Shown: positions 17,731 through 27,523, counted from the stretch's first letter. The stretch: DNA of 64,000 nucleotides from Caballeronia glebae (GCF_001545035.1 NZ_FCOJ02000028.1:28518-92517), one strand, 5' to 3'. Notes: generated by a model not told the origin, from the letters alone. Numbers and translations are program-made.

Positions 17731-18749
17731 TGGTCGACCGGCGACACGTGATCCGCTCGCTGCTGATGGGCGCCGTCGCCGGTAGCGCGGGCGCGATGAA
17801 CCTCGGCGCGCGCGCGGCGCAGATGCGCGATGTCGTCACGGACAAATCATTCGGCGTGAAGGGCGACGGCAAGACCAACGACCGCGTCGCGTTGCAGCGG
17901 GCCATCGATGGGTCCGTCGACTCGACCCTGCTCATCACGGGCAAGTGCCGTATCGACGAGAAAGGGCTCGACCTGCGACGCGACAGCCATGTGCGCTTCG
18001 CGCCGGGCGCGTCGATCAAGCTGCTGCCGCACGACACGTCGTTCTATTCGATGTTTCGCATCTGGGACGTGAACAACGTGCTCGTCGAAAACGCGGTGCT
18101 CGACGGCAGCAAGGAGCTGAACGCCGCCAAGCCGGCGCTGCGTGAAAACGGTCACGGCATGGGCTTTTCGATCGCCGGAAGCACGGAGGTGACGCTCGTC
18201 TCGCCGAAGACGGTCGGCTGCTGGGGCGACGGCATTTACATCGCGAATAGCTACAACGTGGACTACAAGTACAGCAGCGGCATTCGCGTGGTGAATCATC
18301 ATGCGGACCGTTGCCGGCGGCAGGGCGTGTCGATTATCAGCGGACGCAACATCGTGTTCGAAAATCCGCTGTGGGAGAACATCGGCGGTACGCAGCCGGA
18401 AGCGGGGCTGGACGCGGAGCCGAACAGCAACGCCGACATTCTGGAGAACATCCGTATCGTGAATCCGACGACGCGCAACTGCCGGTACGGAATCATCGTC
18501 TGGCTGGAGGAGATCGTCGGGCCGATGCCCAAGCATGTCGATATCGGCATCGTGAATCATCGCGACGAAGGCGCGACCGATGCCGCATTCGCCGTGTCGG
18601 CGCTCAAGCTGAAAGGGCGCAAGGTGTCCGGACAGATCGCGAGTCATTCGCCGACGTGGGTCCGCCCGCGGCTCTCGACGGTCGAGAGCCTCGATTACGA
18701 CAAGGCGGGACCGAAAATCATCGTCACCAACCTGAGGCTCGTGCGATGA
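17730..18749 (+). CDS. Right-handed beta-helix (pectate-lyase-like) protein with Tat-like signal
   Basis: A 339-residue protein. The N-terminus MVDRRHVIRSLLMGAVAGSA has a twin-arginine and a hydrophobic stretch, so export by Tat to the periplasm is likely. The body opens with SFGVKGDGKTNDRVALQRAI, the entry motif of pectate-lyase-3/GH28-like beta-helices, and continues with Asn- and Gly-rich coils (WGDGIYIANSYN, CRRQGVSIISGRNIVFENP). It may cleave or epimerise the nascent polysaccharide. A paralogue lies at 26245. No catalytic residues can be assigned by eye. Confidence 0.75.
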   Translation: MVDRRHVIRSLLMGAVAGSAGAMNLGARAAQMRDVVTDKSFGVKGDGKTNDRVALQRAIDGSVDSTLLITGKCRIDEKGLDLRRDSHVRFAPGASIKLLPHDTSFYSMFRIWDVNNVLVENAVLDGSKELNAAKPALRENGHGMGFSIAGSTEVTLVSPKTVGCWGDGIYIANSYNVDYKYSSGIRVVNHHADRCRRQGVSIISGRNIVFENPLWENIGGTQPEAGLDAEPNSNADILENIRIVNPTTRNCRYGIIVWLEEIVGPMPKHVDIGIVNHRDEGATDAAFAVSALKLKGRKVSGQIASHSPTWVRPRLSTVESLDYDKAGPKIIVTNLRLVR

Positions 18750-18784
18750 AAGCCGCGCCCACACACAATAACTAAAGCGGAAAA

Positions 18785-19888
18785 ATGGCCAATACGATGC
18801 AAGCGACGACCATGAACGACACGGCGCAACAGAGCGCACCCGTCCGGCGGATGACCGGATTCGCGTACTTCCTGACGCCATCGGGCTGGGCATTTCTCGT
18901 GCTCGCGGCCACCGCGCTTTCGATCGTCGCGTTCCGCGAACGCAGCGTCGGGCTGATCTTCGACCAGGAAGCGTACATCCAGTACTTCCGCTCGACGGAC
19001 TGGCACTGGCTCGTGCAGTTCTATCAGAACCGCGAGTCGGACATAGGCTTCGCCATCAGCCTCATCACCGAGGAGCTGGGCTGGCGTTCGTGGGTCATTC
19101 TCCTCAATGCGTTCGGGGTGACGCCCGAAGGCGGCATCCGCACGACGGTCGTGCTGCTCAACCTCGTCGTGATGTATTCGCTGCTGCAAACGCGCCGGCC
19201 GCTAGTCGGTCTGATCCTGTGGCTCGTGATTCCGTATGCGCTCGCCACGGTCGGCCTGTTTCAGATCCGTCAGGGCTTCGGGCTCGCGATCGCGATGCTG
19301 TTCGCCTTGCGCTTCAACCGTCCGACGCTCGGCATGGGACTCGCGAGCTTCGTGCACACGACCTTCGCGGTGCCGACGGCGTTTCTCATGACCGCCGGCT
19401 TCTTCGGCGGCGCGCAAAAGAAAACGCGGGCGCTCGTCGCGGTCAGCACGGTGGCGATCGTGCTCGCGTCCGCCGCGAAGTTCCTGTTCGCGAATTACGG
19501 CGGCCGGCGTATCGACGAATACTCCGGTTATCAGGAGAACTTCACGATCAAGCTGTTGTCGCTGCTGCTGTTCTACACGATGGCGTCGATCATGGTGCTC
19601 TATTCGACGTGGCGTGCGCAGGATACGCAACGCGAGGGCGCGATCACGAAGCTGTCGATCATGCATGTCGGGCTGTTCGTGTATCTCGTCGTCGCGTTCT
19701 TCGTGTTTCCGTTCGCAAAGGGCCGCGTATGGTACTGCGTGCCCTTGCTTCTGCCTTTCCTCGCGCCCGAGATCAAGTTCAAGAACGCGATGGTGCTCGT
19801 CATTACCTTCGGCGTGTTCGTGGCCGTCGCCGCCGATGCCACGAAGAGTTATTTCGAAGGCGTCTACCACTACTTCCTGATGCCCTGA
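18785..19888 (+). CDS. EpsG/Wzy-like polysaccharide polymerase
   Basis: A 367-residue polytopic membrane protein with about ten predicted helices. Family hallmarks are the periplasmic start FDQEAYIQYFRST, the central LFQIRQGFGLAIAMLFALRF and LASFVHTTFAVPTAFL, where a conserved His follows the Gln/Arg-rich helix as in EpsG and other Wzy-like polymerases. It would join repeat units on the periplasmic face. It lies between the beta-helix gene (35-base gap) and the deacetylase gene (5-base gap), clearly in the operon. Confidence 0.8.
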   Translation: MANTMQATTMNDTAQQSAPVRRMTGFAYFLTPSGWAFLVLAATALSIVAFRERSVGLIFDQEAYIQYFRSTDWHWLVQFYQNRESDIGFAISLITEELGWRSWVILLNAFGVTPEGGIRTTVVLLNLVVMYSLLQTRRPLVGLILWLVIPYALATVGLFQIRQGFGLAIAMLFALRFNRPTLGMGLASFVHTTFAVPTAFLMTAGFFGGAQKKTRALVAVSTVAIVLASAAKFLFANYGGRRIDEYSGYQENFTIKLLSLLLFYTMASIMVLYSTWRAQDTQREGAITKLSIMHVGLFVYLVVAFFVFPFAKGRVWYCVPLLLPFLAPEIKFKNAMVLVITFGVFVAVAADATKSYFEGVYHYFLMP

Positions 19889-19893
19889 CGACG

Positions 19894-20904
19894 ATGTCCT
19901 ACTTCCTGATCTCGCTCGATTTCGAATTGATGTGGGGCGTGCGCGACCACCGCACGATCGCCACATACGGAAAGAACATCCTCGGCGTGCGCGAGGCGAT
20001 TCCGGCCATGCTCGCGATGTTCACGAAGTATCGCGTGAAGGCGACGTGGGCGACGGTCGGCATGCTGCTCTTCGATAACAAGAAGGAGCTGCTCGCGAAT
20101 CTGCCCGACGTCCGGCCGACCTATGCCGATGCGAAGCTGAGCCCGTATGCGAACGGTTATCTCGATTCGATCGGCGACAACGAAAAGAGCGATCCGTATC
20201 ACTATGGTCTGTCGCTTGCGCGCCGGATCGTCGATACCGAAGGCAGCGAGCTTGCGAGTCATACGTTCTGCCATTACTACGCGCTCGAAGCGGGGCAGAC
20301 CAAGGCGCAGTTCGCCGCCGATATGGAAGCATCCGTCGCGTCGATCCGGCGTCTCGCCGATCCGCCCGCGAGCATCGTGTTTCCGCGCAATCAGGTGAAC
20401 AACGCGTATCTGCCGGTGTGCGCGGAGCAGGGGCTCGTCGCGTACCGTGGCACCGAGCGCAACTGGATGTATCGCGAAACCTCGCGCGCCGATGAAGCCG
20501 CGCTGCGTCGTGCCGCGCGTCTCGCCGATGCGTACATCAATCTCTCAGGCGATCACGCGTTCGATCCGCGCCCGTCGCGCGGTCTCATCGACGTGCGCTC
20601 CAGCCGCTTTCTGCGTCCCTACGCGCGCAACAAACGCGCGCTGGAATGGCTGCGCATCCATCGGATCAAGCAGTCGATGACGTCGGCCGCGCGCACGGGG
20701 CGTTCGTTTCACTTGTGGTGGCATCCGCATAACTTCGGCGCGAATCTCGCCGAAAATCTCGCGGTCCTCGAAGCGGTGCTCAAGCATCACGTGCATCTGA
20801 GAGAGACCTACGGCATGCAGCCCGCGACCATGGCGGAAGTCGCGCGGGCGGCGCAATCCGAAGAGAGCCGGCTTGCGGAGATGGAGTTCGGGTTGTTCGT
20901 TTGA
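19894..20904 (+). CDS. NodB-family polysaccharide deacetylase
   Basis: A 336-residue protein. MSYFLISLDFELMWGVRDHR carries the catalytic/metal Asp, and SHTFCHYYALE gives the HxxxH metal site. VFPRNQVNNAY corresponds to the arginine motif, and FHLWWHPHNFG near the C-terminus matches the last NodB motif. It lacks a signal peptide, so it would act on the cytoplasmic face, removing an N- or O-acyl group from a precursor. ATG 19894 follows the EpsG-like stop by five bases; longer open frames upstream overlap that gene and are ignored. Confidence 0.82.
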   Translation: MSYFLISLDFELMWGVRDHRTIATYGKNILGVREAIPAMLAMFTKYRVKATWATVGMLLFDNKKELLANLPDVRPTYADAKLSPYANGYLDSIGDNEKSDPYHYGLSLARRIVDTEGSELASHTFCHYYALEAGQTKAQFAADMEASVASIRRLADPPASIVFPRNQVNNAYLPVCAEQGLVAYRGTERNWMYRETSRADEAALRRAARLADAYINLSGDHAFDPRPSRGLIDVRSSRFLRPYARNKRALEWLRIHRIKQSMTSAARTGRSFHLWWHPHNFGANLAENLAVLEAVLKHHVHLRETYGMQPATMAEVARAAQSEESRLAEMEFGLFV

Positions 20905-21023
20905 CGATGTAATCAGAAGCAACAAGACGCTAGAAAAGGCCCGCACCGCGGGCGCGACGCAATGGCTCCGGCCATCGCGGCGCGCCCGCGCGTGCGCGGC
21001 ACAAAAATAATGAGGGAAGCGCG

Positions 21024-22961
21024 ATGAACTTTCGTAACGACATCAACGGCCTGCGCGCGTTCGCGGTTCTCGCGGTCGTCCTTTTCCACTTCGGTGTGCC
21101 CGGCTTCAAGGGCGGCTTTCTCGGCGTCGATGTGTTCTTCGTGATCTCCGGCTACCTGATGACGAGCATCATCTTCAGGCGCCTTTCGAAGGACCGGTTC
21201 TCGGTGCTCGAATTCTATGGCGATCGCGCGCGGCGCATCATTCCGGCGCTCGCGTTTCTATGCTTCGCGCTCGGCGTGTTCGGCTGGCTCGTATTTCTGC
21301 CTTCCGAGTTTCGCGCGTTCGGCAAGGCGGCGGGATCGAGCCTCGGCTTCTTCTCGAATATCGTCTACTGGCGCGAAGCGGGTTACTTCGATACGCGCTC
21401 GCACCTGAAGTGGCTGTTGCACACGTGGTCGCTTTCGGTCGAGTGGCAGTTCTATCTGCTGTATCCGCTCGGCATTCTGCTGGTGCGCAAGCTCTTCGGG
21501 CAACGCGGGACGGTGATCGCATTGGCAGGCGGCGCGCTCGCGTCGTTCGCGGTGTGCGTCTATCTCTCCGATCCGACGAAATGGCCGACAGCCGCGTTCT
21601 TCCTGCTGCCGACACGCGCATGGGAAATGCTCGCGGGCGGTCTCGTGTACCTGTTTCCGTTGAAGGCGGGCAGGCCCGTGCGCCGGACGCTGGAGCTTAT
21701 CGGTCTCGCGATGATCGTGTACGGCGCGTTCGCGTTCAACGAGAACAATGAATGGCCCGGCTATCTCGCGCTCGTGCCGGTGCTCGGCACGGCGCTCGTG
21801 ATCCTCGCGGGACGCAAGCATTCGATGTTCACGGGCAATCCGCTCGCGCAGTTCGTCGGCAAGATCTCGTATTCGGTCTATCTCTGGCACTGGCCGTTCG
21901 TCGTCGCGCTCACGTACTTCGACAAGGAAGGCTCGCTGCCGTGGCGCGTGGCCGCCATCGCGGGCGGCTTCGCGATGGGGTATCTGTCGTATGCGCTCGT
22001 CGAGTCGAAGACCAGGAAGCCGTCGGGCCGCGACGAGGCGCTCGCGTTCCCGCGTTTCATCACGCTGCGTTCGATCCTCGCGTTCACGCTGCTGCTCGCG
22101 ATCGGCGGCGGCAGCATTTATGCGAGCCAGGGCGTGCCGAACCGCTTCGACCGTTCGGTGTTCGTCGCCGATAGCGAGACCTACGACACGAATCCGCATC
22201 GCACCAAGTGCCACATGATGATCGATCCGTGCGATGTCGCGAACCGGCAGAAGGAGAGCCGCGTCGTGGTGCTCGGCGACAGTCACGCGGAAGCGATTGC
22301 CGAAGCGGTCGCCGATGCCGTGCCCAACGGCAAGCCGGACGATGTCCTGCTCATCACGATCGAAGGTTGCCCGACGATTTACGGCATTCGTCGCGGCAAC
22401 GGCGACTGCTTCGATCAGGACCGCAAGTACATCGATATCCTGAGCCGCGATCCGAACGCGCGGACGCCGGTGATCATCGCGAATCATTGGTCGCAGTACT
22501 GGTCGGGACCGACGATGGACGATTTCTCGTTCGTCAATCCGGAGCAGCCGACGCAGAGCGCCGCGCCGTTCTCGACCGAGCTGTATCGCGAGCACTTGCT
22601 CTCGACCGTGTGCCGCATCTCGAAGATTCGCCCCGTCTATCTCGTCGAGCCGATTCCCGAGTTCGATTTCAACGTTCCGCTGACGCTCGCGCGCGAGAAG
22701 ATGAGGGACCCGAAGGCGCCCGATCTGTCGATCACCATGTCGGACTACGTCGAACGCAATGGCGCGTTGTTGCAGGCGATGCGGCAGGCCCACGACCAAT
22801 GCGGCATCCATCTGCTAGACCCGCGCCCCTTCCTGTGCCCGGACGGAAAATGCATGGGTTCGCACGACGGCCGGCCGCTCTACTCCGACTTCCACCACAT
22901 GAGCGAATACGGCAATCGCTTCCTCGTGCCGATGTTCCGGCACGTCTTCGAGCAGAGTTGA
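21024..22961 (+). CDS. OafA-type O-acyltransferase with C-terminal SGNH domain
   Basis: A 645-residue protein. The first 340 residues are an acyltransferase-3 membrane domain, opening RNDINGLRAFAVLAVVLFHF and including GVDVFFVISGYLM and the HTWSLSVEWQFY loop. The C-terminal part is a periplasmic SGNH hydrolase-like domain with VVLGDSHAEA and the closing SDFHHMSEYG (Asp-His pair). Such fusions O-acetylate surface glycans. It is separated from the deacetylase by 119 bases with no terminator and is followed by a strong terminator. Confidence 0.9.
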   Translation: MNFRNDINGLRAFAVLAVVLFHFGVPGFKGGFLGVDVFFVISGYLMTSIIFRRLSKDRFSVLEFYGDRARRIIPALAFLCFALGVFGWLVFLPSEFRAFGKAAGSSLGFFSNIVYWREAGYFDTRSHLKWLLHTWSLSVEWQFYLLYPLGILLVRKLFGQRGTVIALAGGALASFAVCVYLSDPTKWPTAAFFLLPTRAWEMLAGGLVYLFPLKAGRPVRRTLELIGLAMIVYGAFAFNENNEWPGYLALVPVLGTALVILAGRKHSMFTGNPLAQFVGKISYSVYLWHWPFVVALTYFDKEGSLPWRVAAIAGGFAMGYLSYALVESKTRKPSGRDEALAFPRFITLRSILAFTLLLAIGGGSIYASQGVPNRFDRSVFVADSETYDTNPHRTKCHMMIDPCDVANRQKESRVVVLGDSHAEAIAEAVADAVPNGKPDDVLLITIEGCPTIYGIRRGNGDCFDQDRKYIDILSRDPNARTPVIIANHWSQYWSGPTMDDFSFVNPEQPTQSAAPFSTELYREHLLSTVCRISKIRPVYLVEPIPEFDFNVPLTLAREKMRDPKAPDLSITMSDYVERNGALLQAMRQAHDQCGIHLLDPRPFLCPDGKCMGSHDGRPLYSDFHHMSEYGNRFLVPMFRHVFEQS

Positions 22962-22964
22962 AGT

Positions 22965-22994
22965 CACGGCCTCCTTGCGGGAGGCCGTGTTTTA
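22965..22994 (+). terminator. Intrinsic terminator of the main polysaccharide operon
   Basis: CACGGCCTCC (22965-22974) and GGAGGCCGTG (22980-22989) form a 10-bp stem followed by TTTT. It overlaps the 3' end of the convergent flippase gene and may act both ways. Confidence 0.9.
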
Positions 22995-24377
22995 TTCGGG
23001 CGCGCTCGTATCGGCTTGCGGTCCGTTGCCGGTGAAAGGCGGCGCGAAACGCGTCCAGAAGATGTAGCACGCGAGCACGGCCATCGCGCCAATGCCGGTG
23101 GCGAGCAGCACGCCCTGTGCACCGTAGAAGCGAACAAGAACGACGTTGCCGACGATCTTGGTGGCGAAGCCGATCACCGAGATGACGGAGATTGCCCGAT
23201 AGCGCGTCTCGCTCGCGAACAACTGCACGAGCACGCACATGCCGAAGTAGAACGGCACCTGCAGCAGCCCGTAGCGGAAGAGCGTGGTGACGGCAAGGGT
23301 GTCGTCGGCCGTGAACGCGCCTTTCTGGAACAGCAGCTTCACCACATACGGCGCGAGCGCATACGCGAAGAGGCTGCCGGTGAGACCGAGCGTCGTCATG
23401 ATGCCCGACCATTTCAGCGCGGTGCTGCGCGCGCGCGCGTGATCGCCGCGATGCAGAATCTCCGCGAGAATCGGCAAGGTCGCGCGCGTGATCGCGAGCG
23501 CGCCCATGCTGAGCACGAGCGAGAGCAGCCGGTTCGCGTAGCCGAGCGTCGCGATGGCGCCGTCGCCTTGCTGCGCCATGAAATACTGATCGATGGGAAG
23601 CCACAGGCTAGCGACGACCGCGCCGATCGTGAGCATGCCCATCGAGCGGATCGTCGACGGCCACTGCTTCGCGCGCATCGAGACGCGCGGCAGGACGGGC
23701 ATCTTGTCGGCGCGTCTCGCGAGCACGCGCAGCCACGCGGCCTGCACCACGAAGCCGAGCGACGTGCCCATGACGAGCGGGAAGATCGATTCGCGATTGC
23801 TCGAAGCGAGCACGAAGACCAAGAGACCGATGGCCGGCACGCATTCGAGCAAGGTGTTGATGTGCTTGCCCGAAGCCTGCAGCCGCGCCGACGAAATGCA
23901 GATCGTGAAGGTCAGCAAGCCGACCGGCATCATGCCGATGATCATCGCGCGGCACATGTCGCGGGTGGATTCGGCGAGACTGCCCGCGATGACATCGGCG
24001 AGATAGGGCCAGAAAAGCCAGAGCAGGAGCGACGACGCGAGGCCGAGCGCGAGGCCCACGCCTTCCAGCTCGCCGAGAAAACCGTTGCGCTGCGACTTGT
24101 CTTCCTTGAGCGAGACGAGCGCGGGAACGAGCAGCACGGCGAGCACGTTCGTGAGCATCGTCGGCAGCCAGGTGACGAGCGTGAGCGCGAACTGATAGGC
24201 GTCGACGGTGCCGCTGATCCCGTAGCGGTACGCGATCGCCATTTCCTTCGATGCGCCGATGCACTTCCCGGCGATCACGAATATCAGCAGGACGACCGCG
24301 CTTCTTGCGATTCTCTTGTGATCCTGATGCACGCCGCCGAGACGTCGTCTCACCGATTGCACTGCTGCGCTCAGCAC
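22992..24377 (-). CDS. MurJ/MviN-like flippase (probable Wzx role)
   Basis: A 461-residue membrane protein with about 12-14 helices, of the MATE/MOP superfamily. AYRYGISGTVDAYQFALTLV near the start, LPTMLTNVLAVLLVPALV and FQKGAFTADDT are MurJ hallmarks. In this setting it most likely flips the lipid-linked repeat unit, as a Wzx would, since no other flippase is in the locus. The start is GTG 24377, supported by AGGAGGAG seven bases upstream. It is convergent with the acyltransferase gene. Confidence 0.85.
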   Translation of the reverse strand: MLSAAVQSVRRRLGGVHQDHKRIARSAVVLLIFVIAGKCIGASKEMAIAYRYGISGTVDAYQFALTLVTWLPTMLTNVLAVLLVPALVSLKEDKSQRNGFLGELEGVGLALGLASSLLLWLFWPYLADVIAGSLAESTRDMCRAMIIGMMPVGLLTFTICISSARLQASGKHINTLLECVPAIGLLVFVLASSNRESIFPLVMGTSLGFVVQAAWLRVLARRADKMPVLPRVSMRAKQWPSTIRSMGMLTIGAVVASLWLPIDQYFMAQQGDGAIATLGYANRLLSLVLSMGALAITRATLPILAEILHRGDHARARSTALKWSGIMTTLGLTGSLFAYALAPYVVKLLFQKGAFTADDTLAVTTLFRYGLLQVPFYFGMCVLVQLFASETRYRAISVISVIGFATKIVGNVVLVRFYGAQGVLLATGIGAMAVLACYIFWTRFAPPFTGNGPQADTSAPE

Positions 24378-24582
24378 TGTTCTCCTCCTGCGTGGGAGCC
24401 TTTCGTCGCGTGGCCCGACGTCAGGACGAAATCGCCAGGCGATCGAATCGCGCGAAGGCCCGCGGCTTTCGCGTGAGAGAGGAGAGCGTGCAGGAAAACG
24501 GGCGGCGCGACTGTTCGCTAAGGCACCCGGCAGCGCGGATGCCGGCGAGCGTTGCCGCGGGAGAACGCTTGACGGGCGTGGT

Positions 24583-25146
24583 TCATGCCGCGCCTGCCGG
24601 CCACGGACGCATGATGTAGCGCGCCGCCCGCTCGGGCGCGGCGTCGTCGGTCAGGATTCGTGCCGGGCAGCCGGCTACCGTGACGTTCGGCGGAATGTCC
24701 TTCGTCACGACGCTGCCCGCGCCGATCGTCACGTTGTCGCCGATAGTCACGTCTTCGATGATGCAGACATTCGGCCCGATATACACGTTGTCGCCGATCG
24801 TCGCCGCCTTGCCGTGATTCGACCCGATGGTCACGCCCTGCGAGATGTTGCAGTTCGCGCCGATGACCGCCGTCGGATTCACCGCGATCGTGCCGATATG
24901 ACTGATATAGAAGCCCGGCCCGATCCTCGTGCGCGGACTGATCACGAAACCGAAGCGGCGCTGCTTCAGGCGCACAACGTGATTGAGCACAAGGCGCACG
25001 GGCCGTGACGATGCGGCGCTCGCCAGCCGCAGCCAGAACATGTAATTGAACCCTTCGTTCAGCACGAGTTGCTCCAGAAGGACCATGAGGCTGTACTCGC
25101 CGGTGTAGCGATAGAGGTCGCTCTTGATCAGATCGAAAGTTTTCAT
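24583..25146 (-). CDS. CysE-like left-handed beta-helix acetyltransferase
   Basis: A 187-residue hexapeptide-repeat protein. The hexads run GPGFYISHIGTIAVNPTAVI, IGANCNISQGVTIGSN, TIGDNVYIGPNVCIIEDVTI and IGDNVTIGAGSVVTKDIPPN, ending with the AGCPARI motif of the serine acetyltransferase/WcaF/NodL group. The length and the short N-terminal helix suggest a polysaccharide O-acetyltransferase rather than cysteine biosynthesis. It is transcribed in the same direction as the flippase, 205 bases upstream of it. Confidence 0.82.
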   Translation of the reverse strand: MKTFDLIKSDLYRYTGEYSLMVLLEQLVLNEGFNYMFWLRLASAASSRPVRLVLNHVVRLKQRRFGFVISPRTRIGPGFYISHIGTIAVNPTAVIGANCNISQGVTIGSNHGKAATIGDNVYIGPNVCIIEDVTIGDNVTIGAGSVVTKDIPPNVTVAGCPARILTDDAAPERAARYIMRPWPAGAA

Positions 25147-26244
25147 CGCACGGCGCGTCTGTTTGTCTGGGTAATTTCTTGTAATAGCCTCAGGCTAACG
25201 CTTTTGCTGTAAGCGCTCAGTGCGGAACGGAACATATGACCGACACGCGTGCTGGAAAGATTCGCACTTCCGCATATATGATCAGATTAATAACCGATTA
25301 TATTAAATCAGATGATTAGATTATCCACCGGACCCTTGCCTGCATGGGCGTGAGCGCCGGATTGGGGCTCTTTCCGTATAAACCCGATAGGGGTATCCAC
25401 CGTAGGGTCTTTCGTCTTTTGAATAAAAAAAATTCCAGGGCGGCACTTACAAAATCGGGTTAGTCAGTGGAAATGGTAAAAACCCTGCTTTACGTACTGT
25501 AATGTACGTGCCTGTGGGCGTGCCTTGATCGGAATTTAGTGGGAGACTTCCTAATCGTCGGAAGAACGATCGGTCAATAAAGCGAATTAATACGCCGACT
25601 GTCGATCGTTTCAGCATACGAAAGGCGTCCGGGCAAGCCTTGCCGGGCCTCCCGCGAAGGTTCTTCATACTTTTGGTGCGTGAACGTTCGTATCGTTAAA
25701 ATCGAATCTTCAGAGGAATATTAACTATCCTGTGTAATGCGGTTTAAAGTGGTGTTATTCATCTACGGTATTAACATTAAAAGTTGTGCAGATTAATTCA
25801 CTCGCCGGCGATTAAAACGGGAAACGCTCCGCAATAAAGCGCGGGAAATACAAAATAATAAGTTACAAGCGTACATTTCGTAACAAGTGCCGGGTAGAAA
25901 CGCCCCGTAACAATCTGTAGGATTTAAAAAAGACGGTAATTACTGCCGTCGAGACTTCAGCGCTTCATCAGCCCGTTTGCGGGCCAATCGAGCGCGGGGT
26001 GAATGGTTCTGCCGGATTATCTGGTTCTTCCATCTCTGGTTCGTCCAGTCCCGAAGTCGTCCTGTTTTTCGCCGAGATGCCTTTCGGAGTCGCCGTGTGC
26101 GGCTGTCGAGCGCTGAGCGGCGCAATCGTTTGCGCCTGCTTATTTTGCGTTGGTTATCTCATGCCCATAAAGAAACGATGCGTGCGGCCGATGTCGCATG
26201 AACGGGTCCGCCCGTCGACAACGCACGACCAAACTGGAAAAACA
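25147..26244. promoter_or_regulatory. 1.1-kb AT-rich intergenic region
   Basis: No gene is supported. Base composition falls well below that of the neighbours. Frames such as 25447-25668 (-) lack a ribosome site and show no family features. It contains GGCAAG-C-CTTGCC (about 25631-25643) and many A/T runs. It separates two divergent genes, so promoters in both directions are expected. The size suggests complex regulation or a decayed insertion. Confidence 0.35.
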
Positions 26245-27453
26245 ATGTTTTCGAACAACACTCAGGCAGACACCCAGGCAGACAACTCCGTCGTCGACAA
26301 CCGTATCGCAACCCGTCGCAAGCTGCTGACCTCGCTCATCGCGGGCAGCGGTGCGTTCGTGCTCGCCGCATGCGGCGGCGGCAGCGACAGTGCGGCCCCT
26401 GATTCGGTCGCCGATCGCTGGAGAAAGCGCAACAACGGCGGCGCGTCCTCGGCCACGCCCGCAAGCTCGGCTTCGTCGGCGAGCGCCACGACGACCGCCA
26501 GCGCGCCCGCTGCGGCCAGCTCGACGAACGCCGCGAGCACCAGCACCGCCGGCACCATCGCTGCTTCGACGTTCGGCGTGAAGGCCGACGGCTCGACCAA
26601 CGACCGCGCCGCGCTGCAAGCCGCCATCGACGGTACCGTTGGCCAGATTCTGATGATCTCGGGCCAGGTCCGCATCGACACGACCGGTCTCAAGCTGCGC
26701 ACGAACACGCACATCCGCTTTGCGTCGGGCGCTTCGATCAAGCTGCTCCCGCACAACGCCGACATCTACCAGATGATGCTCATCGAAGACGTGAGCAACG
26801 TCATCGTCGAGAACGCGTATCTGGACGGCAGCAAGGAACTGAACTCGGCTTCGGGCGGCGAGCACGGCATGGGCTTCTCGATCATCGGCGCCCAGAACGT
26901 GCACCTGATCGCGCCGACCACGATCAACACGTGGGGCGACGGCATCTACATCAACGATAGCCAGTCGAAGAAGAACACGCCGACGTACAACCTCGTGGTG
27001 GACAACCACAAGGCGGACGGCTGCCGCCGTCAGGGTGTGTCGATCATCTCGGGCGACACGATCACGTTCAACAGCCCGGTGTGGCAGAACATCAACGGCA
27101 CGGCGCCGGCGTGCGGTCTCGATTTCGAACCGAACGACAACTCGGCCGTGTTCAAGAGCATCACGATCAACAGCCCGACGACGGCGAACTGCAAGGGCGG
27201 CGGCATCAACGTGTGGTTCGGCTCGCTGCCGGGTCCGATCAGCAAGACGGTCACGATCGCGATCACCAACCACGTCGACACGACGAGCCAGGGTGGTTCG
27301 TTCGCGGTTCAGGGTCTGTCGCTCGATGGCTACGTCGTGAACGGCCAGATCAGCAGCTCGAATCCGAAGTGGAAGTACCCGCTGATCGTCGAGCAGTGGG
27401 ACAACTCGGGTCCGCGAATCAACGTCACGAACCCGACGATCGTCAAGTCGTAA
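26245..27453 (+). CDS. Beta-helix lipoprotein with Tat-type signal, paralogue of 17730 gene
   Basis: A 402-residue protein. The N-terminus has ATRRKLLTSLIAGSGAFVLA followed by AC, a twin-arginine signal ending in a lipobox Cys (LAAC), so a Tat-exported lipoprotein is likely. A Ser/Ala/Thr-rich linker of about 50 residues follows. The beta-helix domain opens STFGVKADGSTNDRAALQAA and tracks the 17730 protein throughout (ASIKLLPHN, LDGSKELN, CRRQGVSIISG). ATG 26245 is chosen since GGAAA precedes it and upstream in-frame codons give no signal sequence. A role in polysaccharide cleavage or anchoring is inferred. Confidence 0.8.
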   Translation: MFSNNTQADTQADNSVVDNRIATRRKLLTSLIAGSGAFVLAACGGGSDSAAPDSVADRWRKRNNGGASSATPASSASSASATTTASAPAAASSTNAASTSTAGTIAASTFGVKADGSTNDRAALQAAIDGTVGQILMISGQVRIDTTGLKLRTNTHIRFASGASIKLLPHNADIYQMMLIEDVSNVIVENAYLDGSKELNSASGGEHGMGFSIIGAQNVHLIAPTTINTWGDGIYINDSQSKKNTPTYNLVVDNHKADGCRRQGVSIISGDTITFNSPVWQNINGTAPACGLDFEPNDNSAVFKSITINSPTTANCKGGGINVWFGSLPGPISKTVTIAITNHVDTTSQGGSFAVQGLSLDGYVVNGQISSSNPKWKYPLIVEQWDNSGPRINVTNPTIVKS

Positions 27454-27469
27454 TCGGCGACGAAATGAG

Positions 27470-27507
27470 AACGCCATGCGGGAAGTTTTTCCCGCATGGC
27501 GTTTTTT
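27470..27507 (+). terminator. Strong bidirectional terminator
   Basis: AACGCCATGCGGG (27470-27482) and CCCGCATGGCGTT (27491-27502) form a 13-bp stem followed by T6. It sits between convergent genes and probably serves both. Confidence 0.93.
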
Positions 27508-27523
27508 CGCTTTCTCGCGGCGC

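Noticed and set aside
25447..25668. Leftward 73-codon open frame in the 1.1-kb gap
   Set aside because: No convincing ribosome site, no recognisable composition or motif; treated as chance.
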